Assembly (NCBI GenBank): GCA_036381435.1
Contig: DASVCW010000043.1
Coordinates: 1 to 64,000, forward strand
Length of the DNA: 64,000 nucleotides
DNA from: Fodinibius sp036381435
GTDB lineage: Bacteria; Bacteroidota; Rhodothermia; Balneolales; Balneolaceae
Reading direction: 5' to 3'
Made by a program: the position numbers and the translations under genes. Below the pieces are notes generated by a model. It searched no databases and was not told where the DNA came from. It saw only the letters and a list, made by a program, of their open reading frames with translations. This document shows, piece after piece, positions 1 through 7,676 of this stretch; position 1 is the stretch's first letter; each line of letters starts with the position of its first letter.

Positions 1-450
1 CTCATCGGATACAAAAAGCACCAGATTGTTGCCCGCCTGTTTTTTGCCGCATTGGTAACACTGGCGGGGGTTGAGGCCATCCCATTCATTCACCTTTCAT
101 TGGGTGAATATGATACAGCCGTTGGAACCTTAAGCTGGCTAATCTGGGCGGCAGTTCTATTTTTACTGCTTCGCAAAGCCTTTCACAATGAACATAAATG
201 GATTGCTCCGGTCTTGATTGCTTCTCTTGCCATAACAGCGGCTTATCTTTATTTGGTTGCAGGCAGTATCAGCAGCTCCGGTTCTTTACTTTGGGTGGTC
301 TGGTCTTTTTTCATCGCCTGGCTGGTAGGGGTTGAACATCCGCCCGCCTTATATGAACGAAATTTAAGTCCTACCCGAAAATTCCTGGGCTGGCTAAGCA
401 TGGTTATATTTGTGCTGTGCATTAGTCCCAACCCATTATATGTAGTCTGA
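1..450 (+). CDS. C-terminal part of a site-2 protease-like (M50) membrane protein, cut by window start
   Basis: The reading frame is open from the first base, so the gene begins upstream of the window; the TTG at 52 is only an internal codon. The visible 149 residues hold about four hydrophobic helices and end with a VEHPPALYERNLSPTRK segment followed by a last helix. A His-Pro-Pro stretch, a charged linker and a final helix resemble the C-terminus of bacterial M50 site-2 protease relatives, as I remember that family. The catalytic HExxH would lie upstream and cannot be checked here. The gene is followed by a 296-bp gap before the response regulator. The membrane assignment is firm; the family call is moderate. 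Confidence 0.6.
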   Translation, partial: LIGYKKHQIVARLFFAALVTLAGVEAIPFIHLSLGEYDTAVGTLSWLIWAAVLFLLLRKAFHNEHKWIAPVLIASLAITAAYLYLVAGSISSSGSLLWVVWSFFIAWLVGVEHPPALYERNLSPTRKFLGWLSMVIFVLCISPNPLYVV

Positions 451-589
451 TTTAAGTACTTAATCCAGCAAAGCTATCATCCGGGGTGATGGCTTTGCTC
501 TTGTTGCAGGTTGGACAGCTTGTCCGGCAACTGTTGCTTCTGTACCATTTGGTTATATAAGTTGGGGAAGGCTTCTGTATGAGTACTTC

Positions 590-655
590 TAGTTCGAGAT
601 TTATCTCGATTAATTGTGTTCAATGCATTGGCTTCTCGACATAAATCTCGAGCTA
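590..655. repeat. Long imperfect hairpin upstream of the response regulator
   Basis: The arm at 590-609 (beginning TAGTTCGAGATTTAT) pairs with the arm at 634-655 (ending ATAAATCTCGAGCTA) with only a few mismatches, leaving a loop of about 24 bases. It lies in the otherwise gene-free stretch 451-746 and ends 25 bases before the predicted promoter of the downstream gene. It could be the terminator region of the upstream gene without a T-tract, an operator, or a repeat relic. No coding potential is visible here. Confidence 0.55.
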
Positions 656-679
656 CATTTTCCATCAAAAAGCAGTTGT

Positions 680-710
680 TTTGAACATTAGGAATTTTTA
701 ACTACATTTT
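680..710 (+). promoter_or_regulatory. Bacteroidota-type promoter of the response regulator gene
   Basis: TTTG at 680-683 is followed after 19 bases by TACATTTT at 703-710. This matches the known Bacteroidota -33 TTTG / -7 TAnnTTTG arrangement in all but the last base. The start codon is at 747, giving a short leader. The call rests on motif and spacing only. Confidence 0.5.
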
Positions 711-746
711 CCTTTATTAAATATTTTTAATGTTGGCAAAAGCATT

Positions 747-1205
747 ATGCCTGCCAAAAAGACGGTTGATATGGGGAATGTTCAAAGGGGAAGAGTTTTA
801 ATTGTTGAAGACGATCTGTTGCTTGCCATGGTCGAAGAGCGGTTAATAAAAAAGCTGGGATTTGATGTGGTGGCCAAAGTACGCGAAGGCTCCAAAGCGA
901 TTGAAAAAGTCTCTGAACTTAAGCCAGATATCATCCTGATGGATATTTCTTTGAAGGGAGATTTAGACGGTATCGAAACGATGGAGATTATTCGCCGCAA
1001 TTCGGATGTACCCGTCATTTATCTCTCCGGCAGTTCCGACCGTTATTACTACGAGCGTGCTAAAAAAACGAATTTCATCGGTTATTTAAAAAAGCCGGTA
1101 ACCAGCAACGAGTTAAAAAAGCCGCTTCTCGAAGCCTCAAATTACGGCAAATCCCGGGGCGATGAGCAGAAGCCTTTAAACACATCTCTAAACAAAACCG
1201 CTTAA
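747..1205 (+). CDS. Single-domain response regulator (REC only)
   Basis: A 152-residue protein made of one receiver domain (about residues 15-130) and a short polar tail, with no output domain. Visible phosphorylation-site residues are the acidic pair E21-D22-D23, the phosphoacceptor D66 in ILMDISL, the S94 switch position in YLSGSS, and the conserved K116-P117. The DISLKGDLDGIE stretch is typical of receivers found in hybrid or CheY-like proteins that work with PAS/GAF histidine kinases. No kinase gene is adjacent, so the partner is unknown. It probably relays a phosphate or binds a target protein. The stop codon overlaps the convergent reductase gene by three bases. Confidence 0.9.
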   Translation: MPAKKTVDMGNVQRGRVLIVEDDLLLAMVEERLIKKLGFDVVAKVREGSKAIEKVSELKPDIILMDISLKGDLDGIETMEIIRRNSDVPVIYLSGSSDRYYYERAKKTNFIGYLKKPVTSNELKKPLLEASNYGKSRGDEQKPLNTSLNKTA

Positions 1206-2197
1206 GCAAGATTTACAATTACGCGCCCCACCTGCTTACCCTGTAGAATTCGGTCAATTTCTTCATTTAATCTGTGTAAAGAAACTTCTTTTGCCAGCTT
1301 TTCTAATTGTTTTGGTTTCCAGTCTTTAGCCAGTTTCTGCCACAGTTCTTTGCGGAGGTTCATTAAACAGTTTCCGCTGTCAATCCCCATCAAACTGACG
1401 CCGCGAAGAATAAAAGGGTACACATTGGTGTGGAGCTCGGCTCCCAGTACATTTCCGCAGCAGGCTACGATACCATTGTGTTTGGTCTGACGGATTGCTG
1501 TATCCAGCATGATGCCACCCACCGTATCAATAACACCTGCCCAGCGGCCCGGAAGCAGCAGTTTTGAAGATTCATCCTGTATTTCATCCCGGTGAATAAC
1601 CAAATCAGCTCCTAGTTGATGAAGGAAATCTTTTTGATCCATTTTACCCGTAGCAGCGACTACTTTATATCCTGCTTTTGAGAGGATAGCTACAGCTAAT
1701 GTCCCCACCCCGCCGGTGGCTCCCGTCACCAGAATCTCTCCACTTTCGGTTTGAACGTTATCAGATTGAAGGTGATGAACACCAATGGAGGCGGTAAATC
1801 CCGCAGTACCTAAAATCATGCTTTCGCGAAGAGTTAGATTTTCGGGCAATGGTACAATCCACTCAGCCGGAACCCGAACATATTCGCTGAATCCCCCAAA
1901 GGTATTTTGTCCCAAATCATAGCTGGTAATAAGAACCGCATCCCCTTTGGCAAATCGTTTATCCCGGCTTTCTTCAACAATACCGGCTGCATCAATGCCT
2001 GGAATGTGAGGATATTTTTTAGTTACGCCTTTATTGCCTGAAGCCGAAAGGGCATCTTTATAATTAAGGGATGAATAATGAACACGAACCAGCACATCAT
2101 TTTCAGGCAGATCTTCAATATTACATTTTTGAACGGATCGCTGAAAAATGCCATCCGGGCCTTCTTTAACAATAAGTGCGTTGAATGAATCAGGCAT
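1202..2197 (-). CDS. acuI: Acrylyl-CoA reductase-type (AcuI/YhdH) NADPH oxidoreductase
   Basis: A 331-residue medium-chain dehydrogenase/reductase without the catalytic zinc ligands, the normal length for the YhdH/AcuI group. Diagnostic stretches are SSLNYKDALSASG near residue 45, PGIDAAG near 68, GTAGFTASIG near 130 and the NADP-binding glycine motif TGATGGVG near 158. Known members reduce acrylyl-CoA to propionyl-CoA and detoxify 2-alkenals or quinones using NADPH. The cytosolic location is inferred from the lack of a signal. It is transcribed toward the response regulator, and nothing nearby points to DMSP or 3-hydroxypropionate metabolism, so the physiological substrate is open. Confidence 0.85.
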   Translation of the reverse strand: MPDSFNALIVKEGPDGIFQRSVQKCNIEDLPENDVLVRVHYSSLNYKDALSASGNKGVTKKYPHIPGIDAAGIVEESRDKRFAKGDAVLITSYDLGQNTFGGFSEYVRVPAEWIVPLPENLTLRESMILGTAGFTASIGVHHLQSDNVQTESGEILVTGATGGVGTLAVAILSKAGYKVVAATGKMDQKDFLHQLGADLVIHRDEIQDESSKLLLPGRWAGVIDTVGGIMLDTAIRQTKHNGIVACCGNVLGAELHTNVYPFILRGVSLMGIDSGNCLMNLRKELWQKLAKDWKPKQLEKLAKEVSLHRLNEEIDRILQGKQVGRVIVNLA

Positions 2198-2223
2198 TAG
2201 CTTTGAATTTTAGTTCTGTTATA

Positions 2224-2254
2224 GGTGCCGGGCACTTTGCAAGTGCCCGGCACC
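2224..2254. repeat. Perfect inverted repeat of the GGTGCC..GGCACC family
   Basis: Two 14-bp arms, GGTGCCGGGCACTT and its exact complement, are separated by TGC. The repeat lies in the divergent region between the reductase and the M28 peptidase. A related, less perfect copy is at 11906-11945. In this divergent position it is unlikely to be a terminator. Confidence 0.75.
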
Positions 2255-2376
2255 TGGAACAACTGTTCAATTAATCTGCTACTTTAGCAATAATAAAAAA
2301 ATGATAGTACTTTAAGTCCCGAAATACAGTTATTATCTTGATTTAATTTAATACATCTGCAAAAGAAGTTTTTAAA

Positions 2377-4038
2377 ATGAAAAAATTATCTCTTTTAGGT
2401 TTTGCAATCATCATTGTAGGTTGTATGAGTTCTCCCCTTGACCAGCTTGCTCAAAACATCACCGAAGAAAGTCTGATGGAACACATCAAAGTTCTTTCAT
2501 CTGATGAGTTTAAGGGACGCGCTACCGGCACTATCGGAGAAGAAAAAACGGTTAATTATCTGATTAGTCAACTAAAAAAGTATGGAATTAAAGGCGGGGC
2601 AGCGGATAGCTCCTACATTCAGAACGTACCTTTAACCGGGCAGAAAACGGATCAGGATGCTCAGATCCATATCACTAAAAACGGCAATACCCTCCATACC
2701 TTTGATTACTATTCTGAATTCATGGCATGGCCTGGTAATTTGGCAGGAGAGGTTTCTATAGAAGATGCCGAGCTGATTTATGTAGGATATGGCATTCAGG
2801 CTCCTGGAGAAAACTGGGATGATTTTAAAGAAGTCGATGTAGAAGGAAAAATTTTAGTAGTTAAAAATAGCGATCCTGCGGGAAATCCCGAGCTTTTTAA
2901 AGGCGATGCCCGATTGTACTACGGACGATATGATTACAAATACGAAAAGGCTCGTGAATTAGGCGCCCTGGGAGTTCTCATCATTCATACCACGCCTACA
3001 GCAGGTTATGGATGGAATGTGGTGGCTAACAGCTGGAGCCGCGAGCGATTTTACCTGCGAAATAATGAGGCGATGAAAAACTCCTCTACTGAATTCAACG
3101 GCTGGCTAACTAAAGAAGCAAGTGCTTCACTTTTTGAAAGTGCGGGACTCGATTTAATGGAACAGCTTAAAGCCGCCGAAAGCCGTTCATTTGAACCGGT
3201 GGTATTAGAAGGCCTTCGGTTAAATTTGGATTTATCGGCGACATACCGCCAAATGAATGCTAAAAATGTGCTCGGAGTGATTGAGGGAACCGATGATGAA
3301 CTTAAGGATGAATATCTGGTATTCACTGCTCATCACGACCACTTGGGTATTGCAAAACCGGTGGAAGGCGATTCCGTTAACAATGGCGCGCTGGATAATG
3401 CGGCGGGAGTCAGCGCAGTTTTGAATTTGGCTCGTGTTTATAAAAAGCTTCAGCCCCAGCTTAAGCGAAGCATCTTGTTTTTATTTGTAGGAGCTGAGGA
3501 AGTCGGCTTGCTGGGATCAAAGTACTGGGCGGCTAATCCAACGGTTCATCCCGGAAAAGTTACAGCCAATATCAATTTGGACGGCATGAATGTGTATGGC
3601 AAAACCAAAGATATTGTGTTGATCGGCTACGGACGAAACACCGTGAGCGATGTGATTGAAAAGGTGGCTGCCGAAAGCGGGCGAACTGTAAAGCCCGATC
3701 CCCATCCCGACCGCGGCTACTTTTACCGTTCCGATCATTTCCCATTGGCAAAAGCAGGCATTCCGGCTATATTTCCTAATGCAGGTACAGAATTCATCGA
3801 CAAGCCGGATAATTATCTGGCTACAATTGACAGTCTTGGGGCGGCCAATTATCATGCGGTGAATGATGAAGTTAACCAGTACTGGGATTTGAGCGGTATG
3901 GTGCAGGATGTACGGCTGTTTTTCAGAGCCGGCTATCGCATTACCAACAGTCAGGAGATGCAAAGCTGGGATGATGGGGATGAATTCAAGCAAACGCGGC
4001 TGGAAATGATTGAAAAAGCTGCAAAGTTAAATCATTAA
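2377..4038 (+). CDS. Secreted M28-family metallopeptidase lipoprotein with PA domain
   Basis: A 553-residue exported peptidase. The N-terminus is a lipoprotein signal with cysteine C16 in IIVGC, so it is probably anchored in a membrane facing the periplasm or surface. A PA-like insert (about residues 110-250) precedes the M28 catalytic domain. Zinc and catalytic residues can be followed in order: H319 and D321 in AHHDHLG, D340 in ALDNAAG, E374-E375 in GAEEVG, an Asp in NLDGMN, and the late His in RSDHFP. Families with this architecture are aminopeptidases or dipeptidases that act on peptides outside the cytoplasm. The gene stands alone, 97 bases ahead of the DsbA-like gene. Substrate specificity cannot be read from the sequence. 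Confidence 0.9.
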   Translation: MKKLSLLGFAIIIVGCMSSPLDQLAQNITEESLMEHIKVLSSDEFKGRATGTIGEEKTVNYLISQLKKYGIKGGAADSSYIQNVPLTGQKTDQDAQIHITKNGNTLHTFDYYSEFMAWPGNLAGEVSIEDAELIYVGYGIQAPGENWDDFKEVDVEGKILVVKNSDPAGNPELFKGDARLYYGRYDYKYEKARELGALGVLIIHTTPTAGYGWNVVANSWSRERFYLRNNEAMKNSSTEFNGWLTKEASASLFESAGLDLMEQLKAAESRSFEPVVLEGLRLNLDLSATYRQMNAKNVLGVIEGTDDELKDEYLVFTAHHDHLGIAKPVEGDSVNNGALDNAAGVSAVLNLARVYKKLQPQLKRSILFLFVGAEEVGLLGSKYWAANPTVHPGKVTANINLDGMNVYGKTKDIVLIGYGRNTVSDVIEKVAAESGRTVKPDPHPDRGYFYRSDHFPLAKAGIPAIFPNAGTEFIDKPDNYLATIDSLGAANYHAVNDEVNQYWDLSGMVQDVRLFFRAGYRITNSQEMQSWDDGDEFKQTRLEMIEKAAKLNH

Positions 4039-4135
4039 AAATTGGAATTGCTATTCATTTTCTTTCACGAATTACGTTTCAAAATATCTCAACTTTAAAA
4101 ACCGTTATCCAAACAAATCAAAACAAGTCATAACA

Positions 4136-4726
4136 ATGAAAAAATTATCAGCAATTATTTTTCTAGGCGCAGCGCTTTTGGTGAATTCAGCGACATTGAA
4201 TTTGGCCAAAGCTCAAAGTACTTCAAGCGAAAGTGCGGTAGTAACTATCACAGAATACAGTGATTATCAGTGTCCCGCTTGTGCTTATTACCATTCTTTT
4301 GTAAAGAAGCTAAAGGAAGATTTGGGAGATAAAATTGAATTTGACCAACGTTTTTTCCCGTTGAGCAATCATCGTTATGGTGCAATCTCTGCCCGTGCGG
4401 CACAGGCGGCGCGAAACCAGGGCAAGTTCATTGAGATGCATAACCTGCTGTTCGAAAACCAGCAGGAGTGGGCAAACTCGGCTAACCCGACATCTTACTT
4501 TTTAGATTATGCTCGTAAACTCGGACTTGATATCGAGCAGTTTAAAGAAGATTTGAATTCCGGTGAGACCCAGAGAATTGTTATGGAATCGCGGCAGGAA
4601 GGGATTCGGCGGGGCGTACGTGCAACGCCTACTTTTTTTATTGAAGGTGAGAAGGTGAGGCGGCTGCCCCGAACCTATGAACAGTTTAAAGAGCTGGTTC
4701 TGACATATATAAATGAAAATTCTTGA
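4136..4726 (+). CDS. DsbA-family periplasmic thioredoxin-like protein
   Basis: A 196-residue protein with a Sec signal peptide (cleavage likely after AKA, residue 26). The thioredoxin fold has an inserted helical domain. The redox motif is C46-P-A-C49 in SDYQCPAC, and the cis-proline loop is RATPTFF near residue 162. This matches the DsbA/FrnE-like thiol oxidoreductase group, which makes or isomerises disulfides in exported proteins. The CPAC dipeptide differs from the strongly oxidising CPHC of E. coli DsbA, so oxidase versus reductase function is uncertain. Good neighbours for such a role are the secreted M28 peptidase upstream and other exported proteases in the window. Confidence 0.88.
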   Translation: MKKLSAIIFLGAALLVNSATLNLAKAQSTSSESAVVTITEYSDYQCPACAYYHSFVKKLKEDLGDKIEFDQRFFPLSNHRYGAISARAAQAARNQGKFIEMHNLLFENQQEWANSANPTSYFLDYARKLGLDIEQFKEDLNSGETQRIVMESRQEGIRRGVRATPTFFIEGEKVRRLPRTYEQFKELVLTYINENS

Positions 4727-4729
4727 TAA

Positions 4730-4787
4730 TAGCTGTGAGGGAGTTGTACTCCCGAACGCGAAGGCGAGAGTACAACTCAGGGAGCTA
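4730..4787. repeat. Palindromic element of the GAGTTGTACTC family (copy 1)
   Basis: Arms GAGTTGTACTC and GAGTACAACTC are exact complements, and the outer ends TAGCT / AGCTA also pair. The whole element fills the gap between the DsbA-like gene and the carbonic anhydrase gene. It could act as an attenuator or terminator between them. Related sequences are at 27954-28010 and 51067-51095, which marks it as a dispersed family. Confidence 0.7.
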
Positions 4788-4796
4788 TAGTAACAT

Positions 4797-5351
4797 ATGA
4801 TTTACGAATTTCTTGACCACAAGCCGCAATATGATGATTCCGTTTTTGTCGCACCAAGTGCCGATATAATTGGTGATGTCACTCTCCATTCCAAGAGCAG
4901 CGTCTGGTTCAATACCACTATTCGCGGTGATGTAAACTGGATCGAAATCGGCAACCGTTCCAACATTCAGGATAATTGCTGTATTCACGTAATGAATCAA
5001 ACCGGTCCCACTAAAATTGGCGATGAGGTAACAGTGGGGCATAATGCCATGATTCATGGTTGCACCATTCATAATCGGGTGCTGATTGGTATTCACGCCA
5101 CTGTTTTGGATGAAGCGGTTATTGAATCGGATGTAATCGTGGCAGCGGGAAGTTTGGTACCGCCCGGAAAGCGGCTGGAATCGGGATTTATGTACATGGG
5201 TTCACCGGTCAAAAAAACGCGGAAATTAACGGATGAAGAGATCGCTTCCATTAAAAAGCTCGCCGATAGTTATGTGAAATATTCGCGCGCCTACATGCAA
5301 AAAGATACCTACGAGAGCAACCCGTTTTATACAAAAAGAACCGCAGAATAA
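4797..5351 (+). CDS. Gamma-type carbonic anhydrase family protein (left-handed beta-helix)
   Basis: A 184-residue hexapeptide-repeat protein. Regular isoleucine- and valine-spaced hexapeptides run from about residue 15 to 140. The histidines expected to bind metal at the trimer interface appear in HVMNQTG, VGHNAMIHGC and nearby. Length and motifs fit the YrdA/PaaY/CaiE gamma-carbonic anhydrase group, whose members either hydrate carbon dioxide or are of unknown activity. It is cytosolic, with no signal. It precedes hemW in the same direction with a repeat between them. Catalytic activity is not guaranteed, because many homologues lack it. Confidence 0.85.
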   Translation: MIYEFLDHKPQYDDSVFVAPSADIIGDVTLHSKSSVWFNTTIRGDVNWIEIGNRSNIQDNCCIHVMNQTGPTKIGDEVTVGHNAMIHGCTIHNRVLIGIHATVLDEAVIESDVIVAAGSLVPPGKRLESGFMYMGSPVKKTRKLTDEEIASIKKLADSYVKYSRAYMQKDTYESNPFYTKRTAE

Positions 5352-5353
5352 TG

Positions 5354-5411
5354 AACAAGGAATTTCGAATAACGAAGTGATCTCGAAATTCAATATTCCT
5401 TGTTCGATATT
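5354..5411. repeat. Inverted repeat GAACAAGGAAT..ATTCCTTGTTC
   Basis: An 11-bp perfect outer stem (GAACAAGGAAT / ATTCCTTGTTC) encloses a second pairing, ATTTCGA / TCGAAAT. It sits between the carbonic anhydrase and hemW genes and ends only a few bases before the hemW start codon. It could therefore affect hemW translation or act as a weak intra-operon terminator. Confidence 0.6.
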
Positions 5412-5422
5412 CATCATTCCCT

Positions 5423-6553
5423 ATGTCCGGAATTTATATTCACATCCCTTTCTGCAAACAAGCCTGCTCGTACTGCGATTTCTATTTTGTAACCCGTACC
5501 AATCAGCGTGACGCCTTTGTGGAGCGACTAATTGATGAAATCGAAAGTTATCACAATTCTAAGTTTTCAAAAGAAGTCGTAGAAACCATTTATTTTGGCG
5601 GCGGTACGCCTTCATTGCTTGAACCCCGGCAAATTGAACAAATTCTAAAGGCACTGAATGATGTTTTTAGGTTGAAAACAAGGGAGATCACTTTTGAGAT
5701 GAATCCCGACGATGTAACGGCTGAATTTTTGAGTGATCTTAAAAAAGCTGGCATCACTCGCGCCAGTATGGGCATACAAAGCTTTCAGCCCGATTTGCTC
5801 AAATTTATGAACCGGGCACATTCGCACGAAGAAGCCTTGAATTGCCTGGAACTGCTGAGCCAGTCAGGCTTTAACTCATTTACAGTTGATTTAATTTATG
5901 GCAATCCCGGTCAAACACTGGAACAGCTAAATGAAGATTTGGATATCCTGCTGGAGTTTAGTCCACCTCATATTTCAGCCTACTCATTGACTATTGAACC
6001 AAAAACAAGACTGGGTAAACAGGTTGAGCTGAGACGTATCACACCATCCGAAGATGATAAGGTTGCAGATCATTTTGATTTGATTAACGAAAGGCTCAGA
6101 GCACGTTGCATTGAGCGTTATGAAGTGAGCAATTACAGCAAGCCGGGGCAGGAAGCGATTCACAACAGCCATTACTGGGAGCATGAAAATTACCTCGGTT
6201 TAGGGCCCGGGGCTCATTCATTCTGGTGGAATGAGCAGGCGGCGATTCGCCGGGAAAATAAACGTGATTTAAGAAACTATCTGGAAGGAAAAAATATTTC
6301 AGGTGAAGCCGAGGAGTTAACACTTGAGCAACTTGCCGAAGAGCGGCTGATGATGGGACTGCGAACCCGAAAGGGAGTTTCAATCGAAGAATTGGCAGAC
6401 CGGTATGGCTATCGGCTGAATGCCCGCCAGCAAAAATACCTGAGGGAGCGACAAAAGGAAGGGAAAACCCGGGCAGGCAGTGCTATTTCTTTGACTGACA
6501 AAGGAATAAAAATCGCCGATGCCATTATTCTCGATTTGATTACCCTCCATTGA
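5423..6553 (+). CDS. hemW: HemW-type radical SAM heme chaperone
   Basis: A 376-residue radical SAM protein. The cluster motif CxxxCxxC is C11-C15-C18 in PFCKQACSYCDFYF. The residue two places after C18 is Phe, as in HemW and unlike the coproporphyrinogen oxidase HemN. The SAM-binding GGGTPS follows at about residue 57, and the C-terminal HemN-like winged helix is present (about 300-376). Known HemW proteins bind heme and deliver it to respiratory enzymes and are not oxidases. It is cytosolic. Length is normal for the family. Upstream is the inverted repeat described separately. Confidence 0.92.
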   Translation: MSGIYIHIPFCKQACSYCDFYFVTRTNQRDAFVERLIDEIESYHNSKFSKEVVETIYFGGGTPSLLEPRQIEQILKALNDVFRLKTREITFEMNPDDVTAEFLSDLKKAGITRASMGIQSFQPDLLKFMNRAHSHEEALNCLELLSQSGFNSFTVDLIYGNPGQTLEQLNEDLDILLEFSPPHISAYSLTIEPKTRLGKQVELRRITPSEDDKVADHFDLINERLRARCIERYEVSNYSKPGQEAIHNSHYWEHENYLGLGPGAHSFWWNEQAAIRRENKRDLRNYLEGKNISGEAEELTLEQLAEERLMMGLRTRKGVSIEELADRYGYRLNARQQKYLRERQKEGKTRAGSAISLTDKGIKIADAIILDLITLH

Positions 6554-6637
6554 TTGCTTTTCTTCTTCAATTCGAAGAACTTTAGTTCGTTATTAAATAA
6601 TCGTCAATCATAAATCAAAAATCGTAAATCAGGGGTT

Positions 6638-7615
6638 ATGAAACCGAGCCTAAAAGTTTTTTTGAAAGAAATCATTGATTACGCCGGGCTTTTTCCCCCT
6701 GCTGAACTTTCACTCGATACTGCCATTCAAAATTACAACAACTATCGAAAAACAGATGATTCCTGGATGCTTTCGCGCTTCATTATCCCGGCTTCAGGAC
6801 TTCAGAAACTAAAACCTTATGGCAAAAATTTATTCAGCGAAGGGAGGCCTTTTGATTTTTCTGTTCTGGGAAAAGGGACAGAAACAGTTGATGAATTTTA
6901 TGACCAGCTTGATGAAATTGTCCAAGCCCTAAATCAGTTTCATGAGACACACGGCAACCACGTAACTACCGATATGTTAGAAGTTAAGCTTCCGCGAGAA
7001 GCGGTTTTTGCGAATGATACTGCATTGCTGCTTGAAATTTTTGCTGAAGTAACGGAACGAATGAATGAATCGGATAAGCTGCCGGACAATCTGTTCTTTG
7101 AAGGCTATTTTGAAGAAAACTGGAAGAAAGATATAAGCCATATTCTGCAAACGCTGCACAAACATAATGAGCAGTTTTCTATGAAAGATATTCATGCCGG
7201 ATTTAAAGTTCGTTGCGGTGGCGTGAAAGCTTCTTTGTTTCCTTCACCTGAGCAGTTAGCCTTTACCCTGAACAGGACAAAAGAAGAGAACATCGCCCTG
7301 AAGTGTACCGCAGGACTACATCATCCCGTCCGTCATTATGATGACTCTGTTCAAACGAAAATGCATGGATTTTTCAATGTATTCGGCGGAGCGATGCTGG
7401 GTTATGCCCACGATCTTTCTGACGAAGAACTGCTCGAAATACTGAACGAAGAAGATTCAGATCATTTTTCTTTCACCGATGGTGGCTTTTCCTGGATGGG
7501 AAAAGAAATTCCAACGAATGAAATCCAAGAACTGCGTGAAACAGCCCTTATCTCATTCGGAAGCTGCAGCTTCAACGAACCCAGGGAAGATCTGCAAAGT
7601 TTAGGACTATTATAA
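6638..7615 (+). CDS. Uncharacterised protein preceding fumarylacetoacetase
   Basis: A 325-residue cytosolic protein with no signal peptide or membrane helix. I do not recognise a named domain. It opens with a IIDYAGLFPPAELSLDTA segment that I associate with a family of hypothetical proteins in other bacteria, and it has an LKCTAGLHHPVRHYDD segment near residue 222 with paired histidines that could bind a metal or form an active site. It lies 61 bases upstream of fahA in the same direction. The pair may form a transcription unit, which hints at a role in aromatic amino acid breakdown, but this is inference from position only. Confidence 0.75.
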   Translation: MKPSLKVFLKEIIDYAGLFPPAELSLDTAIQNYNNYRKTDDSWMLSRFIIPASGLQKLKPYGKNLFSEGRPFDFSVLGKGTETVDEFYDQLDEIVQALNQFHETHGNHVTTDMLEVKLPREAVFANDTALLLEIFAEVTERMNESDKLPDNLFFEGYFEENWKKDISHILQTLHKHNEQFSMKDIHAGFKVRCGGVKASLFPSPEQLAFTLNRTKEENIALKCTAGLHHPVRHYDDSVQTKMHGFFNVFGGAMLGYAHDLSDEELLEILNEEDSDHFSFTDGGFSWMGKEIPTNEIQELRETALISFGSCSFNEPREDLQSLGLL

Positions 7616-7676
7616 GTCAACAATTCTTCCGTAGGAATGCCTACGGCAAAAACTCAATCATTCAATAATTTCCTCC

